This document shows positions 16,827 to 25,465 of a stretch of 64,000 bases of DNA, one piece after another. Made by a program: the position numbers and the translations under genes. The stretch is from Ectobacillus funiculus. GTDB lineage: Bacteria; Bacillota; Bacilli; Bacillales; Bacillaceae_G. Position 1 is the stretch's first letter; each line of letters begins with the position of its first letter. The notes beneath the pieces were generated by a model, which was given only the letters and a program-made list of their open reading frames with translations, searched no databases and was not told where the DNA came from. The stretch is from contig NZ_SCFM01000004.1 of the NCBI RefSeq assembly GCF_004138295.1, positions 186,001 through 250,000 on the forward strand, written 5' to 3'.

Positions 16827-17078
16827 GCTTGTTTGATTTACTAAACGGATTGTGAAGAATTACACTTAAAGTAACGGGTTAATATTAGTAATCATATAAC
16901 AAATAGTAATCGTATTTGGTATGTATTTTGCTATATATTTCATATACTCATGGAATAGAAAAACAGCTCCTTTCATTCCAAAAGAAGCTGTTTTAGTTAA
17001 ATATCAGTAAGTTTTAGTATATTTACACAAGTGACTGTTTTTTGAACCTAATTAAATAGATAACAAACCAGCTTTGAA

Positions 17079-17981
17079 TTAATCATGCTCCGCTCTGCCC
17101 ATCCGGACGATTCTCTTATGTTTTACAAGCCATAACCCAATAAAAATGATACTGCCTCCGATAATCTGTTGAAAATAAACATGTTCATGTGCCCAGATAG
17201 CTGCAAATAAAACCGCAGCTAAAGGCGTTACATACATATATACCATGGTATTCGTCGCACCAATTTTTTGGACTCCTACATACCATGCAACAAGACCGAA
17301 GATTGTAACAAAGAGAATAGAATACAATAATGCTAACCAGGTTGTAAGCTTTAAGTGAAAAGAGAGAGAAAGCAAATTTGAGCTGCTTAACAAGAATAAT
17401 GGCACAGCTCCTATCATAGCTGACCACGCTGTCACTCTTAAAGCAGAATACTTGTTTATTAATGGATTTGCCAAAATAGGATACACTCCCCAGCTCACAG
17501 ATGCAAGAATCCCAATCATCGTACCCATTACTACATTTTTTTGATGATTTGCTGGATCTTGCACAAGCAATACAAGCGCAGCTCCTATAAATGCTGTAAG
17601 AGAGCCGAGCAGTTTTTGAATTGAAAATCTCTCCTGTCTCATTAACAAGGAGAAGATCGTTGTAAAAATAGGGGATAGCGAAATTAAAAGGGAAGCATTC
17701 GTCGCAGAAATATATTTAATGGTTTCCATAAATAGCGTCTGATAAAGAGTAATTCCCACTATACTCACAATCACTAAGCGCCCTAGATCTTCCCGTCTAA
17801 TAAGAATAGAACGCTCTATCCCTAATGTAATAAATAATAATAAAGGAGCAGCTATCAGCATCCGAATTGCAGTAAAATCAATAGCAGTTAATTCAACGAC
17901 CCCATACTTTCCAATCGTATAATTAATACCCCAAATTACAACAACAGCAAGTAACAGACATTCAATTGTCCAACGTTTCAT
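17079..17981 (-). CDS. EamA/DMT-family transporter
   Basis: A 300-residue membrane protein with ten predicted helices arranged as two EamA repeats (about 8-140 and 155-285). Features: AVVVIWGINYTIGKYG in helix 1, ATNASLLISLSPIFTTIFS around helix 4 and VTPLAAVLFAAIWAHE in the second repeat. Members export amino acids or other metabolites; this substrate is unknown. Monocistronic, with a partial family-1 repeat beginning 17 bp upstream of its start codon. Confidence 0.9.
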   Translation of the reverse strand: MKRWTIECLLLAVVVIWGINYTIGKYGVVELTAIDFTAIRMLIAAPLLLFITLGIERSILIRREDLGRLVIVSIVGITLYQTLFMETIKYISATNASLLISLSPIFTTIFSLLMRQERFSIQKLLGSLTAFIGAALVLLVQDPANHQKNVVMGTMIGILASVSWGVYPILANPLINKYSALRVTAWSAMIGAVPLFLLSSSNLLSLSFHLKLTTWLALLYSILFVTIFGLVAWYVGVQKIGATNTMVYMYVTPLAAVLFAAIWAHEHVYFQQIIGGSIIFIGLWLVKHKRIVRMGRAEHD

Positions 17982-17997
17982 TTATAACCTCTCCGTA

Positions 17998-18070
17998 TTA
18001 TACTTTATTCCTAAAATTTCTCACTACGTCGAATGGTCTGCCAGCTAGAAATTTATACTTAAAGTATAAA
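17998..18070 (+). repeat. Dispersed repeat family 1, copy C (3' half only)
   Basis: It begins at TTATACTTTATTCCTAAAATTTCTC and runs to the terminal TTAAAGTATAAAA; the GC-rich 5' half is absent. It forms the immediate 5' region of the DMT transporter gene. Confidence 0.8.
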
Positions 18071-18136
18071 ATCAAAAACACCTTTTGTACTCATCCAATT
18101 GAGTGATTATAGCATCATCCAATTCTATATCGTAAT

Positions 18137-18256
18137 TTAAAGAAGACTCACCGATTGGTTAAGACAGAGGAGCAGTAGCACTTCTACTGTATTCCTCAAA
18201 TTTCCGACCGCATCGAATGGCTGCCAGCTGGAAATTCCTACTTTCCTACATTGTAA
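18137..18256 (+). repeat. Dispersed repeat family 1, copy D
   Basis: A diverged full-length copy: AAAGAAGAC, CACCGATTGG, AAGACAGAGG, TTCCTCAAATTTCCGACCGCATCGAATGG (in two blocks) and terminal CTACATTGTAA. It is only ~66 bp from copy C, in the same orientation. Confidence 0.8.
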
Positions 18257-18300
18257 AAAAGCAGGATACTCCTACCCTAAGGCAGAGAAACCTGCTTTTT
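18252..18300. terminator. Terminator for yitT-like gene
   Basis: AAAGCAGG and CCTGCTTT flank a 25-nt loop with A and T runs outside the stem, giving U tracts both ways. It follows the YitT-like stop at 18303. Confidence 0.65.
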
Positions 18301-18302
18301 CA

Positions 18303-18935
18303 TTAACTGGCTTTAATCGTTGTCTGAGCTGAGTATTGCTTTACATAGCCATGATGTTGAGTAGACTGATTGCTAGCCGCAATCTTGCTTTTAAAATAGC
18401 TAATGACGCTGGAGGTAATTGCAATGGATAAAATAGAGAGTAAACCCTGTACTACCCCTACAGAATAAAATCCGAAACACACAACAAGAAAATCAAATGT
18501 GAAATTAAGTTTTCCCGGATTCCAATTCAGCTTTTTTTGCAAGATAAGCGCAAGAATATTCGTACCTCCAAGCGAAGTACGGTTCATAAACAACATTGAT
18601 ATTCCAAAGCCAATAATTGCGCCACCTAGCACAGCCCCAACAGGCATAGGAATAGAAAAACCAGGAAGCAATCGATCGAGTCCTGTCATAAAAGACACCA
18701 AGGTAACAGAAACAAGGGTCGCTACTGTAAAGCTCCAGCCCATTACTCTAGCCGCTAACACATAAAATGGAATATTGATAAGAAAAAACACCACACCAAA
18801 AGGAATATCTAACCTATAGCTTAAAATCAATGAAAGTCCGGCGGTTCCCCCTGTCATAACATGAGCATGTTGTAAAATAATTGTTCCGATACTCGTAAGT
18901 AAGCATCCTAATACTATGTAGAATGATCTCTTCAT
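18303..18935 (-). CDS. YitT-family membrane protein
   Basis: About 210 residues with five to six membrane helices. The start MKRSFYIVLG follows a strong GAGGAGAAGG; the longer frame has none. DUF161/YitT features: HVMTGGTAGLSLILSY, INIPFYVLAARVMGW, GAVLGGAIIGFGISMLF and RTSLGGTNILALIL. The usual cytosolic C-terminal DUF2179 domain is absent, so this is the short form. It diverges from an Lrp-type regulator 159 bp away, so it is the likely target of that regulator and may export an amino acid. Confidence 0.85.
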   Translation of the reverse strand: MKRSFYIVLGCLLTSIGTIILQHAHVMTGGTAGLSLILSYRLDIPFGVVFFLINIPFYVLAARVMGWSFTVATLVSVTLVSFMTGLDRLLPGFSIPMPVGAVLGGAIIGFGISMLFMNRTSLGGTNILALILQKKLNWNPGKLNFTFDFLVVCFGFYSVGVVQGLLSILSIAITSSVISYFKSKIAASNQSTQHHGYVKQYSAQTTIKAS

Positions 18936-19094
18936 AACCTTCTCCTCACCAAACAGTTTCAGTATATGTACATTTACCATTTACATGATATAATCTAAAG
19001 CGGAGGTTTTATATACAAAAATAAACATTTTATCCCTATTTCAGTTTACATATTGAATACGTTTCGTTAAAATATTCTTCGTTATGAAAGGTGC

Positions 19095-19544
19095 ATGAAT
19101 ATGGATCAAATTGATATTGATTTACTTCATCTTTTACAAGAAAATGCTCGTATGACTGTTAGCGAACTTTCTAAGAAATTGTCCTTAAGCCGGCCAAGCA
19201 TTACCGAACGGCTGCTCCGGCTTCAAGAGCGGGGAGTCATCGAAGGCTTCTCTGCGAGAATCTCTCCGGCTAAGATAGGAAAAGATACCCTCTTAATTAT
19301 CCAAGTCAGCGATCTTAAAGTATCTATAAATGAGTTTGAGAAAATGATTGCTGAAGACTCGGATATTATTGAATGTCATCGTGTAACAGGTCATATTGGG
19401 TATTTTATGAAAGCAGCTGTAGCAGGGATGGATGGCTTACGTTTACTTGTAGATCGCTTGATGCCTTACGGTAACTTATATACCTCAGTTGTCTTAACAT
19501 CTCCTGTAACATTTCGTCCGATCTTACCTGATTCAGAAGCCTAG
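19095..19544 (+). CDS. Lrp/AsnC-family transcriptional regulator
   Basis: About 149 residues. The N-terminal HTH (residues 5-55) contains IDIDLLHLLQENARMTVSEL and LSRPSITERLLRLQERGVI. The C-terminal RAM ligand-binding domain contains DIIECHRVTGHIGYFMKA. The ATG at 19101 has better spacing from AAAGGTG than the first ATG at 19095, so the protein may be two residues shorter. Divergent from the YitT-like gene and probably controls it with an amino acid as effector (inferred). Confidence 0.9.
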   Translation: MNMDQIDIDLLHLLQENARMTVSELSKKLSLSRPSITERLLRLQERGVIEGFSARISPAKIGKDTLLIIQVSDLKVSINEFEKMIAEDSDIIECHRVTGHIGYFMKAAVAGMDGLRLLVDRLMPYGNLYTSVVLTSPVTFRPILPDSEA

Positions 19545-19559
19545 AAGACAAAACATAAA

Positions 19560-19587
19560 TAAAGAAAACTCATCTACAGTGTAAAAA
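19560..19587 (+). repeat. Dispersed repeat family 1, ends-only remnant
   Basis: TAAAGAAAACTCA, the 5' end of the element, is joined directly to TCTACAGTGTAAA, its 3' end, with the whole interior missing. It looks like a deletion product that kept both termini. Confidence 0.5.
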
Positions 19588-19624
19588 AACAGCACAGAGG
19601 CTAATGTCCTCTGTGCTGTTTTTT
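19588..19624. terminator. Bidirectional intrinsic terminator
   Basis: A perfect 13-bp stem AACAGCACAGAGG with a 7-nt loop, an A run on the left and a T run on the right. It serves the lrp gene (+) and the converging small gene at 19623-19844 (-). Confidence 0.9.
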
Positions 19625-19844
19625 ATTCCAGCATTACCCCTTCTTTATAGTCCGCCATAAAAGCTTCTACTGCTTCTTCTAATTCTCCGTTTGCTTCAGG
19701 AACTTGGATAATGAGTTCTTTTTTCTCATTAACAGGCACTACCATCACATTCCTAAAGCGGTTGATTTCTAATTGAACCTTTAGATCCTCTGCTAATTGT
19801 TCTGCTTCCATTTTATCATTCAGAAAATAAATTAAATTTCTCAT
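19623..19844 (-). CDS. Small protein of unknown function (73 aa)
   Basis: Begins MRNLIYFLNDKMEAEQLAEDL after a GGGGTGG site. It is acidic and mixed alpha/beta in pattern, with an EEAVEAFMADYKEG C-terminal helix. The layout (beta strand, helix, strand, helix) suggests a small ferredoxin-like fold. No family recognised. Its stop abuts the shared terminator. Confidence 0.65.
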   Translation of the reverse strand: MRNLIYFLNDKMEAEQLAEDLKVQLEINRFRNVMVVPVNEKKELIIQVPEANGELEEAVEAFMADYKEGVMLE

Positions 19845-20012
19845 CAGGCTTCCACCCCTTCCATATTCTACAAAATTTAGTTTTCCTCATAATCCTTAAT
19901 GATATAAGTAATAGTCAAAATTTCGAGCAGGTTGAGGAGATTTAAACGTTAATTGGCATATATTTTAAATTAAAATTAATACGTTACATGAAATTTTAAA
20001 GTGCCCTATTTA

Positions 20013-20130
20013 TCATTGGCGAGCCGTTAGGCAAAGAACGAAGTGTAGTTGCACTTACGCTGTCTTCTTAAACTTTCCGACTATGTCGAATGGCTGCTAG
20101 CTGGAAATTGCTACTTTTCTACAGTATAAA
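20013..20130 (+). repeat. Dispersed repeat family 1, copy E
   Basis: ATTGGCGAGCC, AGGTGTAGTTGCACTTA-like (AAGTGTAGTTGCACTTA), TATGTCGAATGGCTG, TAGCTGGAAATT and terminal CTACAGTATAAAA. The interior is diverged (TCTTCTTAAACTTTCC). It lies just downstream of the dedA terminator. Confidence 0.8.
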
Positions 20131-20154
20131 AAGCTATAGGGACTCCCCTATAGC
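20127..20154 (-). terminator. Terminator of the dedA-like gene
   Basis: On the minus strand GCTATAGGG and CCCTATAGC form a perfect 9-bp stem with a 4-nt loop, followed by TTTTTAT. It begins 6 nt after the stop codon. Confidence 0.9.
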
Positions 20155-20159
20155 CTTGC

Positions 20160-20777
20160 TTATTTCATCTCCACTGCTTTCCTTTTCCTTATAGCCATCA
20201 CTACAAATAGCAGAAAAAGAATTCCTAAACCTACATAAATAATATTTGAATATATATCCATATAGCCTACAATACTCTCCCAGGAACCGCCTACTGCAGC
20301 ACCTAAATTTACAAGAATCACATTCCAGATAAGTGTGCCAAGCGTTGTCAACAAGAGAAACACAACGAAGTTCATACGTGACATACCGGCTGGGATCGAG
20401 ATTAAGCTTCTTACTAACGGGATAAGCCGGCAAAAAAACACAGTCCATACCCCGTATTTTGCAAACCAAGCATTTGCCTTATAAATATCCTTTCTCGTCA
20501 AGCGCAGAATAAAGCCCCATTTATCGACTATTTTCTCTAGCCTATTTACATCCATAAGAAGGCCAATACCATATAACATAACAGCTCCACCTACAGACCC
20601 CACCGTAGCAAACAGCACAACTCCCATTACACTTAAATTTGTCGTCGTGGTCATAAACCCGCCAAACGTCAAAATAACCTCTGAAGGGATCGGCGGAAAT
20701 ATATTCTCCAAGGCAATTAATAACAAAATCCCCATATATCCGAATTGTTCTATTATATTTGTAATCCAGTTCTCCAC
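20160..20777 (-). CDS. DedA-family membrane protein
   Basis: A 205-residue protein with DedA/SNARE-associated features: ALENIFPPIPSEVILTFGG (membrane-embedded acidic and Pro residues), the GSVGGAVMLYGIG turn, and FCRLIPLVRSLISIPAGMSRM with the essential arginines. Members act as undecaprenyl-phosphate or phospholipid flippases at the cytoplasmic membrane and respond to membrane stress. It follows the FbpB-type gene by ~200 bp on the same strand with no clear terminator between, so it could share the upstream manganese-riboswitch transcript; this is uncertain. Confidence 0.9.
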   Translation of the reverse strand: MENWITNIIEQFGYMGILLLIALENIFPPIPSEVILTFGGFMTTTTNLSVMGVVLFATVGSVGGAVMLYGIGLLMDVNRLEKIVDKWGFILRLTRKDIYKANAWFAKYGVWTVFFCRLIPLVRSLISIPAGMSRMNFVVFLLLTTLGTLIWNVILVNLGAAVGGSWESIVGYMDIYSNIIYVGLGILFLLFVVMAIRKRKAVEMK

Positions 20778-20976
20778 TCGTATACACTCCTCATTTCCAC
20801 GCTGAAAAAACGCTCTATGTTATTGATTAGGGCGATTCATCTAAGCAAAAGCCAACTAACATTCCTTTGCATGCTATTTAGAAGCCATAGCACCCAACGA
20901 AAAATGTCTACGTAATATCAAGCTTCTTCTTAGGAAGCATCCTGTCATTTGGTATTACATTTTTTATCCAATAATG

Positions 20977-21102
20977 TTATTTAGCATTTACATATTTTTC
21001 ATCGATACGTTTTTCAATTCTCTCAAGTTGTTTCTTATCTTTTAAAAGTTCCTCCTTATTTTTTCTGATTAACTCTGATAAAGATACTTTAACTTTTTTC
21101 AT
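20977..21102 (-). CDS. FbpB-family small basic protein (41 aa)
   Basis: The start ATG at 21102 has GGAG upstream; a longer frame has no site. Protein: MKKVKVSLSELIRKNKEELL, then KDKKQLERIEKRIDEKY and a short tail, a Lys-rich single helix. This matches the Fur-regulated basic protein B family; in B. subtilis FbpB assists the FsrA small RNA in iron-sparing regulation. Here it lies downstream of a manganese riboswitch terminator instead of an obvious Fur box. Confidence 0.75.
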   Translation of the reverse strand: MKKVKVSLSELIRKNKEELLKDKKQLERIEKRIDEKYVNAK

Positions 21103-21141
21103 AGCTCCATCTACCTCTCTTTTCATTGTAAATACTGTATA

Positions 21142-21191
21142 ACCAGCTAGCAGACCACAGCTTAGCTGGGCACGCAAAGCGCAAAAAAAAA
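21142..21191 (-). repeat. Element shared with 41590-41636
   Basis: GCTAGCAGACCACAGCTT is identical at both sites, and flanking bases plus an 8-nt CGCAAAGC and an A run also match. In both places, on the minus strand, it lies immediately after an intrinsic terminator. Confidence 0.55.
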
Positions 21192-21350
21192 CCTTTACCA
21201 TCGTTGGTAAAGGTTTTTTACGTACATATAAAGGACCTTTACCATAGAAAAAGTAAAGGTCTTGCTAACAACATTATGTTGCCAACAAAGCCGGAAGCAA
21301 TACAGCTCCGAAATGACGACTTTGTTGTAAAAGCTACTCCCCTTTAGGAG
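21188..21350 (-). ncRNA. yybP-ykoY manganese riboswitch with terminator
   Basis: On the minus strand the aptamer opens with AAAGGGGAGTAGC and closes with GCAAGACCTTTAC, the two most conserved parts of the yybP-ykoY Mn2+ riboswitch, separated by a GC-rich variable arm. The expression platform is visible: AACCTTTACCA and TGGTAAAGGTT form a strong terminator (21190-21215) with eight U. The closing strand GACCTTTAC can compete for the same complement, which explains switching. The next gene is the FbpB-type protein, then DedA, rather than a classic Mn exporter. Confidence 0.85.
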
Positions 21351-21453
21351 ATTTATTCGACTATTTGAAATAATCATATTATAGTTACGATTCTTCTGTC
21401 AATGATTTTTTGCATATAGCCCCATAACATTTTAACACATCAAGAGTCTCTGA

Positions 21454-21894
21454 TTACGATTGAAGCTGCTTTAGGAATATGTTCAAATCCGCTTGTACCT
21501 TTTTAACCAACTCCTGAATTTTGGCTATATCTAGCTGTTGCTTTCCTGTCTCGGCAATGAGAGGATATAAATTCGCCTCAATTTTGGTATATTGATCTGG
21601 ATATGCTTTCTCTACATCCTCTTCAAATGAGTCCCATTTTTTAGCGATCTCTTTTCCAAACTTGTTAATCGTTTCTTGCTGAGATGAGGTTTTTAAATAA
21701 TTTTCTAGCTTTTGCACCTCCTGCAGCACACTGTTCACTCCCGTTTTGAGATCAGGCTGCAGCTGAGTTACAGATTGGGCTTCCTCTTTTGGCGCTTGTT
21801 GTGCGCCCTCTCCAGTTCCGGAAGCACCGCAGCCTGTAACAGACAAAGCTCCAGCAAGAACAATAAATGACAGCCATTTACGAGTATATTTCAT
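21454..21894 (-). CDS. Predicted lipoprotein, helical, unknown function
   Basis: The start MKYTRKWLSF follows AAGGAGG; a 7-residue upstream extension does not. The lipobox VTGC is at about residue 22, then a Gly/Gln/Glu-rich linker. The mature part (~115 residues) is all-helical with a repeated-heptad look (LQEVQKLENYLK, ANLYPLIAETGKQQLDIAKIQ). It loosely resembles the helical EfeO/imelysin-type periplasmic proteins, but I see no HxxE metal motif. Single-gene unit. Confidence 0.75.
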   Translation of the reverse strand: MKYTRKWLSFIVLAGALSVTGCGASGTGEGAQQAPKEEAQSVTQLQPDLKTGVNSVLQEVQKLENYLKTSSQQETINKFGKEIAKKWDSFEEDVEKAYPDQYTKIEANLYPLIAETGKQQLDIAKIQELVKKVQADLNIFLKQLQS

Positions 21895-22073
21895 GGACAA
21901 GACCTCCTTTTTCAATGTCAGTCTTGTCCAAATTATCCCGCTCTTATACTTTGTCTATCATAGATTCTGTAAGCTATTTTTCAACAAGGCAATCTGAATC
22001 ATAGAGTAGCTAATGCTTAGCAGTTTTTTCGTTCCTGGCAAGGTTACTGATAACTACCTCTACGTATCAAGGG

Positions 22074-23615
22074 TTATTCTAATTCTATTCTTTTCAAAGG
22101 CTTTTCTGCTGGTCCTTCTATTACATCGCCATCTACAGAAAATCTTGAACCATGACAAGGACAATCCCATGTCCGCTCTCCATTATTCCATTCAAGTTCA
22201 CATCCCATGTGAGTACAATTGGAATCGACGAGATGTAAGCATCCTTTCTCATCTCTGTATGCACAAGCCCTTGCTCCGTTTACATTGACAACAGCACCTT
22301 CATCAATATCGACATCCTCCGGGGTTCTATAAATAATTCCTATTTTCCCACCAATGAGATGCTTCGCCACATCAGCATTTGTTTTGATAAAGTTCTTAAT
22401 ACTTGGATCAGCATGAAATCTTGAGGGACTATATAATTCCGTATAAGGATTTTCCTTCCCTATAATTAAATCCCTCAGCAATAAGGCAGCTGCGGTTCCA
22501 TTTGTCATCCCCCATTTTCGATATCCCGTCGCGACAAAGATGTTGGATTGATTGTCTGAGATACGGCCAATGTAAGGGATTTTGTCCAAGGTGATTAAAT
22601 CTTGGGCAGACCATCTGTAAGGGATTTCTTTTATACCAAAAACTTCCTCTCCGAAAGCTTCCAATGCTTCATAATGCTGAATTGTAGGTATCCCTTGACC
22701 CGTTTTATGACTTTCTCCCCCGACTAAGATGAGTTTCTCTCCGTTAAAGGTTGTATAACGAAGGGAACGTGTTGGGGAATCTGCACTTATATACATTCCA
22801 CCAGGGTAGTCTTTTTCTGCCTTTATTCCGAGTACATAGGATCTTTCTGCATACATCCGTGTAAAATACAAGTTAGGCATGTCATAAAAAGGAAAATGCG
22901 AGCAGGATACAACGTTTTTGCATGTAACACTATACCCATCCCTTGTGATAACTTTCGGGCGATCTCCTTTCTCAATAGTTACTGCTGTTGTATTTTCATA
23001 AATCATACCTTCGTTTTTGACAAAAGCTTGAAGCAGATGAAGCAAAAACTTTAATGGATGGAATTGTGCCTGTTGTTTCATGACAATAGCCGCTTTTACT
23101 TGTAAAGGGAGAGGAATACTTTCTACATATTGACTGGCAATTCCCAGCTTCTTGTAGGCTTCATATTCCTGATTTATCTTACTAACAGAAGAATCGGTAT
23201 TTCCATAGATATAAGCATCTTCTTCCGTAAAGTCACATTCGATGTTATGCTCCTGAACCATATTTTTAATAAAAAGCAACGCTTCGTTGTTGGCCTCATA
23301 GTAAAGTTTAGCTTTTTCTTCCCCTAAATGATTAATAAATTCATCATAAATCAAGTCATGTTGTGCAGTGATTTTTGCAGTGGTGTGGCCAGTGGTGCCA
23401 TTTAAAATGGTACTAGCATCTAAAAGGGCTACTTGTAATCCTTCTTGTACAAGCAAGTAGGCAGTGATAATTCCAGAAATGCCTCCTCCTACTATTGCTA
23501 CATCTGCTTCAATATCTCTATCAAGCTTTGGAAAGGACGGAAATTCTAACAAATCTCTCCAATAGGGTTCTGGGAATTGCGGCATTTTACTAGCTTCTAT
23601 TTTATGTTCCGTCAT
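22074..23615 (-). CDS. yhfW: FAD-dependent oxidoreductase with C-terminal Rieske domain (YhfW-like)
   Basis: About 513 residues, starting MTEHKIEASKMPQFP after GGAGGT (a 6-residue upstream frame is discarded). A DAO-type FAD domain begins VAIVGGGISGIITAYLL and includes GTTGHTTAKITAQH. The C-terminal Rieske domain shows CTHMGCELEW and CPCHGSRFSVDG, providing the Cys-His pairs for a [2Fe-2S] cluster. The architecture equals B. subtilis YhfW, a Rieske oxidoreductase of unknown substrate. Monocistronic. Confidence 0.88.
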   Translation of the reverse strand: MTEHKIEASKMPQFPEPYWRDLLEFPSFPKLDRDIEADVAIVGGGISGIITAYLLVQEGLQVALLDASTILNGTTGHTTAKITAQHDLIYDEFINHLGEEKAKLYYEANNEALLFIKNMVQEHNIECDFTEEDAYIYGNTDSSVSKINQEYEAYKKLGIASQYVESIPLPLQVKAAIVMKQQAQFHPLKFLLHLLQAFVKNEGMIYENTTAVTIEKGDRPKVITRDGYSVTCKNVVSCSHFPFYDMPNLYFTRMYAERSYVLGIKAEKDYPGGMYISADSPTRSLRYTTFNGEKLILVGGESHKTGQGIPTIQHYEALEAFGEEVFGIKEIPYRWSAQDLITLDKIPYIGRISDNQSNIFVATGYRKWGMTNGTAAALLLRDLIIGKENPYTELYSPSRFHADPSIKNFIKTNADVAKHLIGGKIGIIYRTPEDVDIDEGAVVNVNGARACAYRDEKGCLHLVDSNCTHMGCELEWNNGERTWDCPCHGSRFSVDGDVIEGPAEKPLKRIELE

Positions 23616-23768
23616 AAAATGTACCTCCATCAATCGCTCTATTTAATATATAATTTATCCAATATGTGAAATATAATAACTTTATGTAATTTTTTACCTT
23701 CATCTCCATTATGCGTAATTCTCGTCAATCCAATACGTTGTTCCTCTTCTCATTTAGCCATTCCACCT

Positions 23769-23900
23769 TCTACTGCGTTTTAGCAGGTATGTCAGCTTTG
23801 AACTTATTCCTCATTCATTTTCAGGAAAGCAAAAAAGCATCTCTACCGAAGCAGAAACGCTAAAAACGCTGAGATAACGAACATTCTCGTTTTTCATTAG
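23769..23900 (+). repeat. Dispersed repeat family 2, copy 1
   Basis: About 130 bp aligned end to end with 58377-58505: TCTACTGC...TTTTAGCAGG, CTTATTC, ATTTTCAGG, an AGCATCTCT/CAGAAACGCT arm pair, CTAAAAA-GTTGAGAT-ACGA-CA-TCTC and TTTTTC. It lies in the 640-bp gene-free stretch upstream of yhfW. Confidence 0.8.
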
Positions 23901-24141
23901 GGTAGTGATGGACACCGAATGCTCTGACAAAAGGCTGATTACATTGAATGAAACACACTTTTGTTAGGCAATTTTAACAAAAGGGTTTATTTCATTTTGG
24001 AGGGTTTTATGAGATGATTTCGCAAATCTAGACAGGTCAGACTTACTTATCAAAAAGCTTTACTTATCCATTATTTCTTAGGCTAGAAGTGAAAAATAAG
24101 TCTGTCTTCGATGGTAAGGTTTTACGGTAAGACAAACAAAA

Positions 24142-24164
24142 AACCAGCCCTTTGGTGACTGGTT
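24142..24164 (-). terminator. Terminator of the 24260 gene
   Basis: On the minus strand AACCAG and CTGGTT form a stem followed by TTTTTTG, about 95 nt beyond the stop. Confidence 0.65.
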
Positions 24165-24259
24165 GATATAAGATAGCTTATCAGAAATAAGGTTACTAAC
24201 CTACCTGTTTATAATCCCCTAGTAAGAAGAGACTTTACTCTGCCTCCTTTTATTTCACC

Positions 24260-24499
24260 TTATGAACAGCCTCCACCATCTCCTCCACCAAATCCTCCAG
24301 AATCTGTTGATCCACAATCTGAGTAGGAAGAATCAGAGGTTGTCAAAGCTGAGCCATTATGAATATACATAGGGCTATCAATATGATTTTTTTTTAAACT
24401 ATTTGTACTATATCTATGTCTGTTTACATCCATTCTTAATAAAGAACTGCCTAAAAACAGGACAAAGCAGATTACAGCAAGTATTATAAATAATGTCAT
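24260..24499 (-). CDS. Small membrane protein with Gly-rich tail (79 aa)
   Basis: An N-terminal membrane helix (TLFIILAVICFVLFLGSSLL) is followed by a polar segment and a Ser/Asp/Gly tail (GGFGGGDGGGCS) ending in Cys. A GAGGAGG site lies 8-9 nt before the ATG. The topology and tail recall small Bacillus proteins of unknown function; a spore or surface role is possible but unsupported. Confidence 0.7.
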   Translation of the reverse strand: MTLFIILAVICFVLFLGSSLLRMDVNRHRYSTNSLKKNHIDSPMYIHNGSALTTSDSSYSDCGSTDSGGFGGGDGGGCS

Positions 24500-24593
24500 A
24501 AAAACAACCTCCTCTTTACATAATATTCTAATAAAATGGCTTATTTCCCTGCAATTAAAGAGCTATTTTAAAATTACTAAAAACCAAAATAAA

Positions 24594-24618
24594 AAGAGGC
24601 ATCATTAGACGGCCTCTT
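24594..24618 (-). terminator. Terminator of the TPP-controlled operon
   Basis: On the minus strand AAGAGGC and GCCTCTT pair around a short loop followed by TTTATTTTGG, 68 nt after the SDR gene. It marks the end of the luxE-to-SDR operon. Confidence 0.75.
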
Positions 24619-24685
24619 AAAAGCATTAATATTCACATTATATAAACCTAGCATATCAAACGCAGCAGTACATTAATTGTACAGT

Positions 24686-25453
24686 CTACATCACAAAACC
24701 ACCATCGACAATCAAGGTTTGTCCTGTTACAAACTGACTCCAATCTGAAGCTAAAAATAAAACAGGACCCGCTATATCCTCAGGAAGAGCAATTCTGCGG
24801 AGCGGAGTTTGAGCAATAATCATTTCCTTCATATCTTCCTTTGTAAACCTGCTTGCATCTGTTGGGTAAACAAGCCCCGGTGCTACACAGTTGACTCGAA
24901 TACCAAAAGGTCCCAGTTCAGCTGCTAGATTGCGACTATATCCCATTAAGGCTGTTTTCGCCGTATTATATTCATGATAAGGGACAATCGGTCTTTCAAC
25001 TAAATTACTAATGATATTGATAATACTTCCCTGACTTTGCTTTTTCATAGCAGGAAGAACTGCTTGACACATATAATGAGTAGAACGAAGCGCTCCATCG
25101 AGCTGGCTTTGGTAATCTTCCCATTTTAACTCCCAAAACATTTTACGATCATCAGGATTGAAAATATACGGTTTGAAAGCATTGTTTACCACAACATCAA
25201 TTCTTCCCATTTCTAAGAGGACTTGCTCAATCATCCCTTGAACAGCCTGCTCAGATGTGACATCTGTCTGAAAAGCCCAAGCATCCCCTCCAAGCTCTAT
25301 ACAGGAGGAGACTACCTGTTCAGCAGCCTCCTTGTTTTGGAGATAATTCACAATGACAAAAGCCTTTTCCTTTGCAAAGGCTCGCGCAATAGCCGCGCCA
25401 ATCCCTCGGCTAGCCCCTGTGATTAGGACCACTTTTCCTTGAAATTTCCCCAT
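24686..25453 (-). CDS. Short-chain dehydrogenase/reductase (FabG-like), last gene of TPP-regulated operon
   Basis: 255 residues. Rossmann TGASRGIG (residues 12-19), an NNAF variant of NNAG, and the catalytic Ser-Tyr-Lys set as IISN, then YNTAK 13 residues later. The annotation would normally be 3-oxoacyl-ACP reductase, but the genes around it argue otherwise: it follows the ABC binding protein by 12 bp in an operon behind a TPP riboswitch with LuxE- and LuxC-like enzymes. I infer that it reduces the aldehyde made by the LuxC-like enzyme to an alcohol, completing a carboxylate-to-alcohol reduction. Confidence 0.9.
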   Translation of the reverse strand: MGKFQGKVVLITGASRGIGAAIARAFAKEKAFVIVNYLQNKEAAEQVVSSCIELGGDAWAFQTDVTSEQAVQGMIEQVLLEMGRIDVVVNNAFKPYIFNPDDRKMFWELKWEDYQSQLDGALRSTHYMCQAVLPAMKKQSQGSIINIISNLVERPIVPYHEYNTAKTALMGYSRNLAAELGPFGIRVNCVAPGLVYPTDASRFTKEDMKEMIIAQTPLRRIALPEDIAGPVLFLASDWSQFVTGQTLIVDGGFVM

Positions 25454-25465
25454 AGGATTCCTCCA

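Noticed and set aside
23820-23900. CRISPR-like direct repeats
   Set aside because: The similarity is to a single distant copy (58377); no regularly spaced repeat-spacer array exists anywhere in the window.
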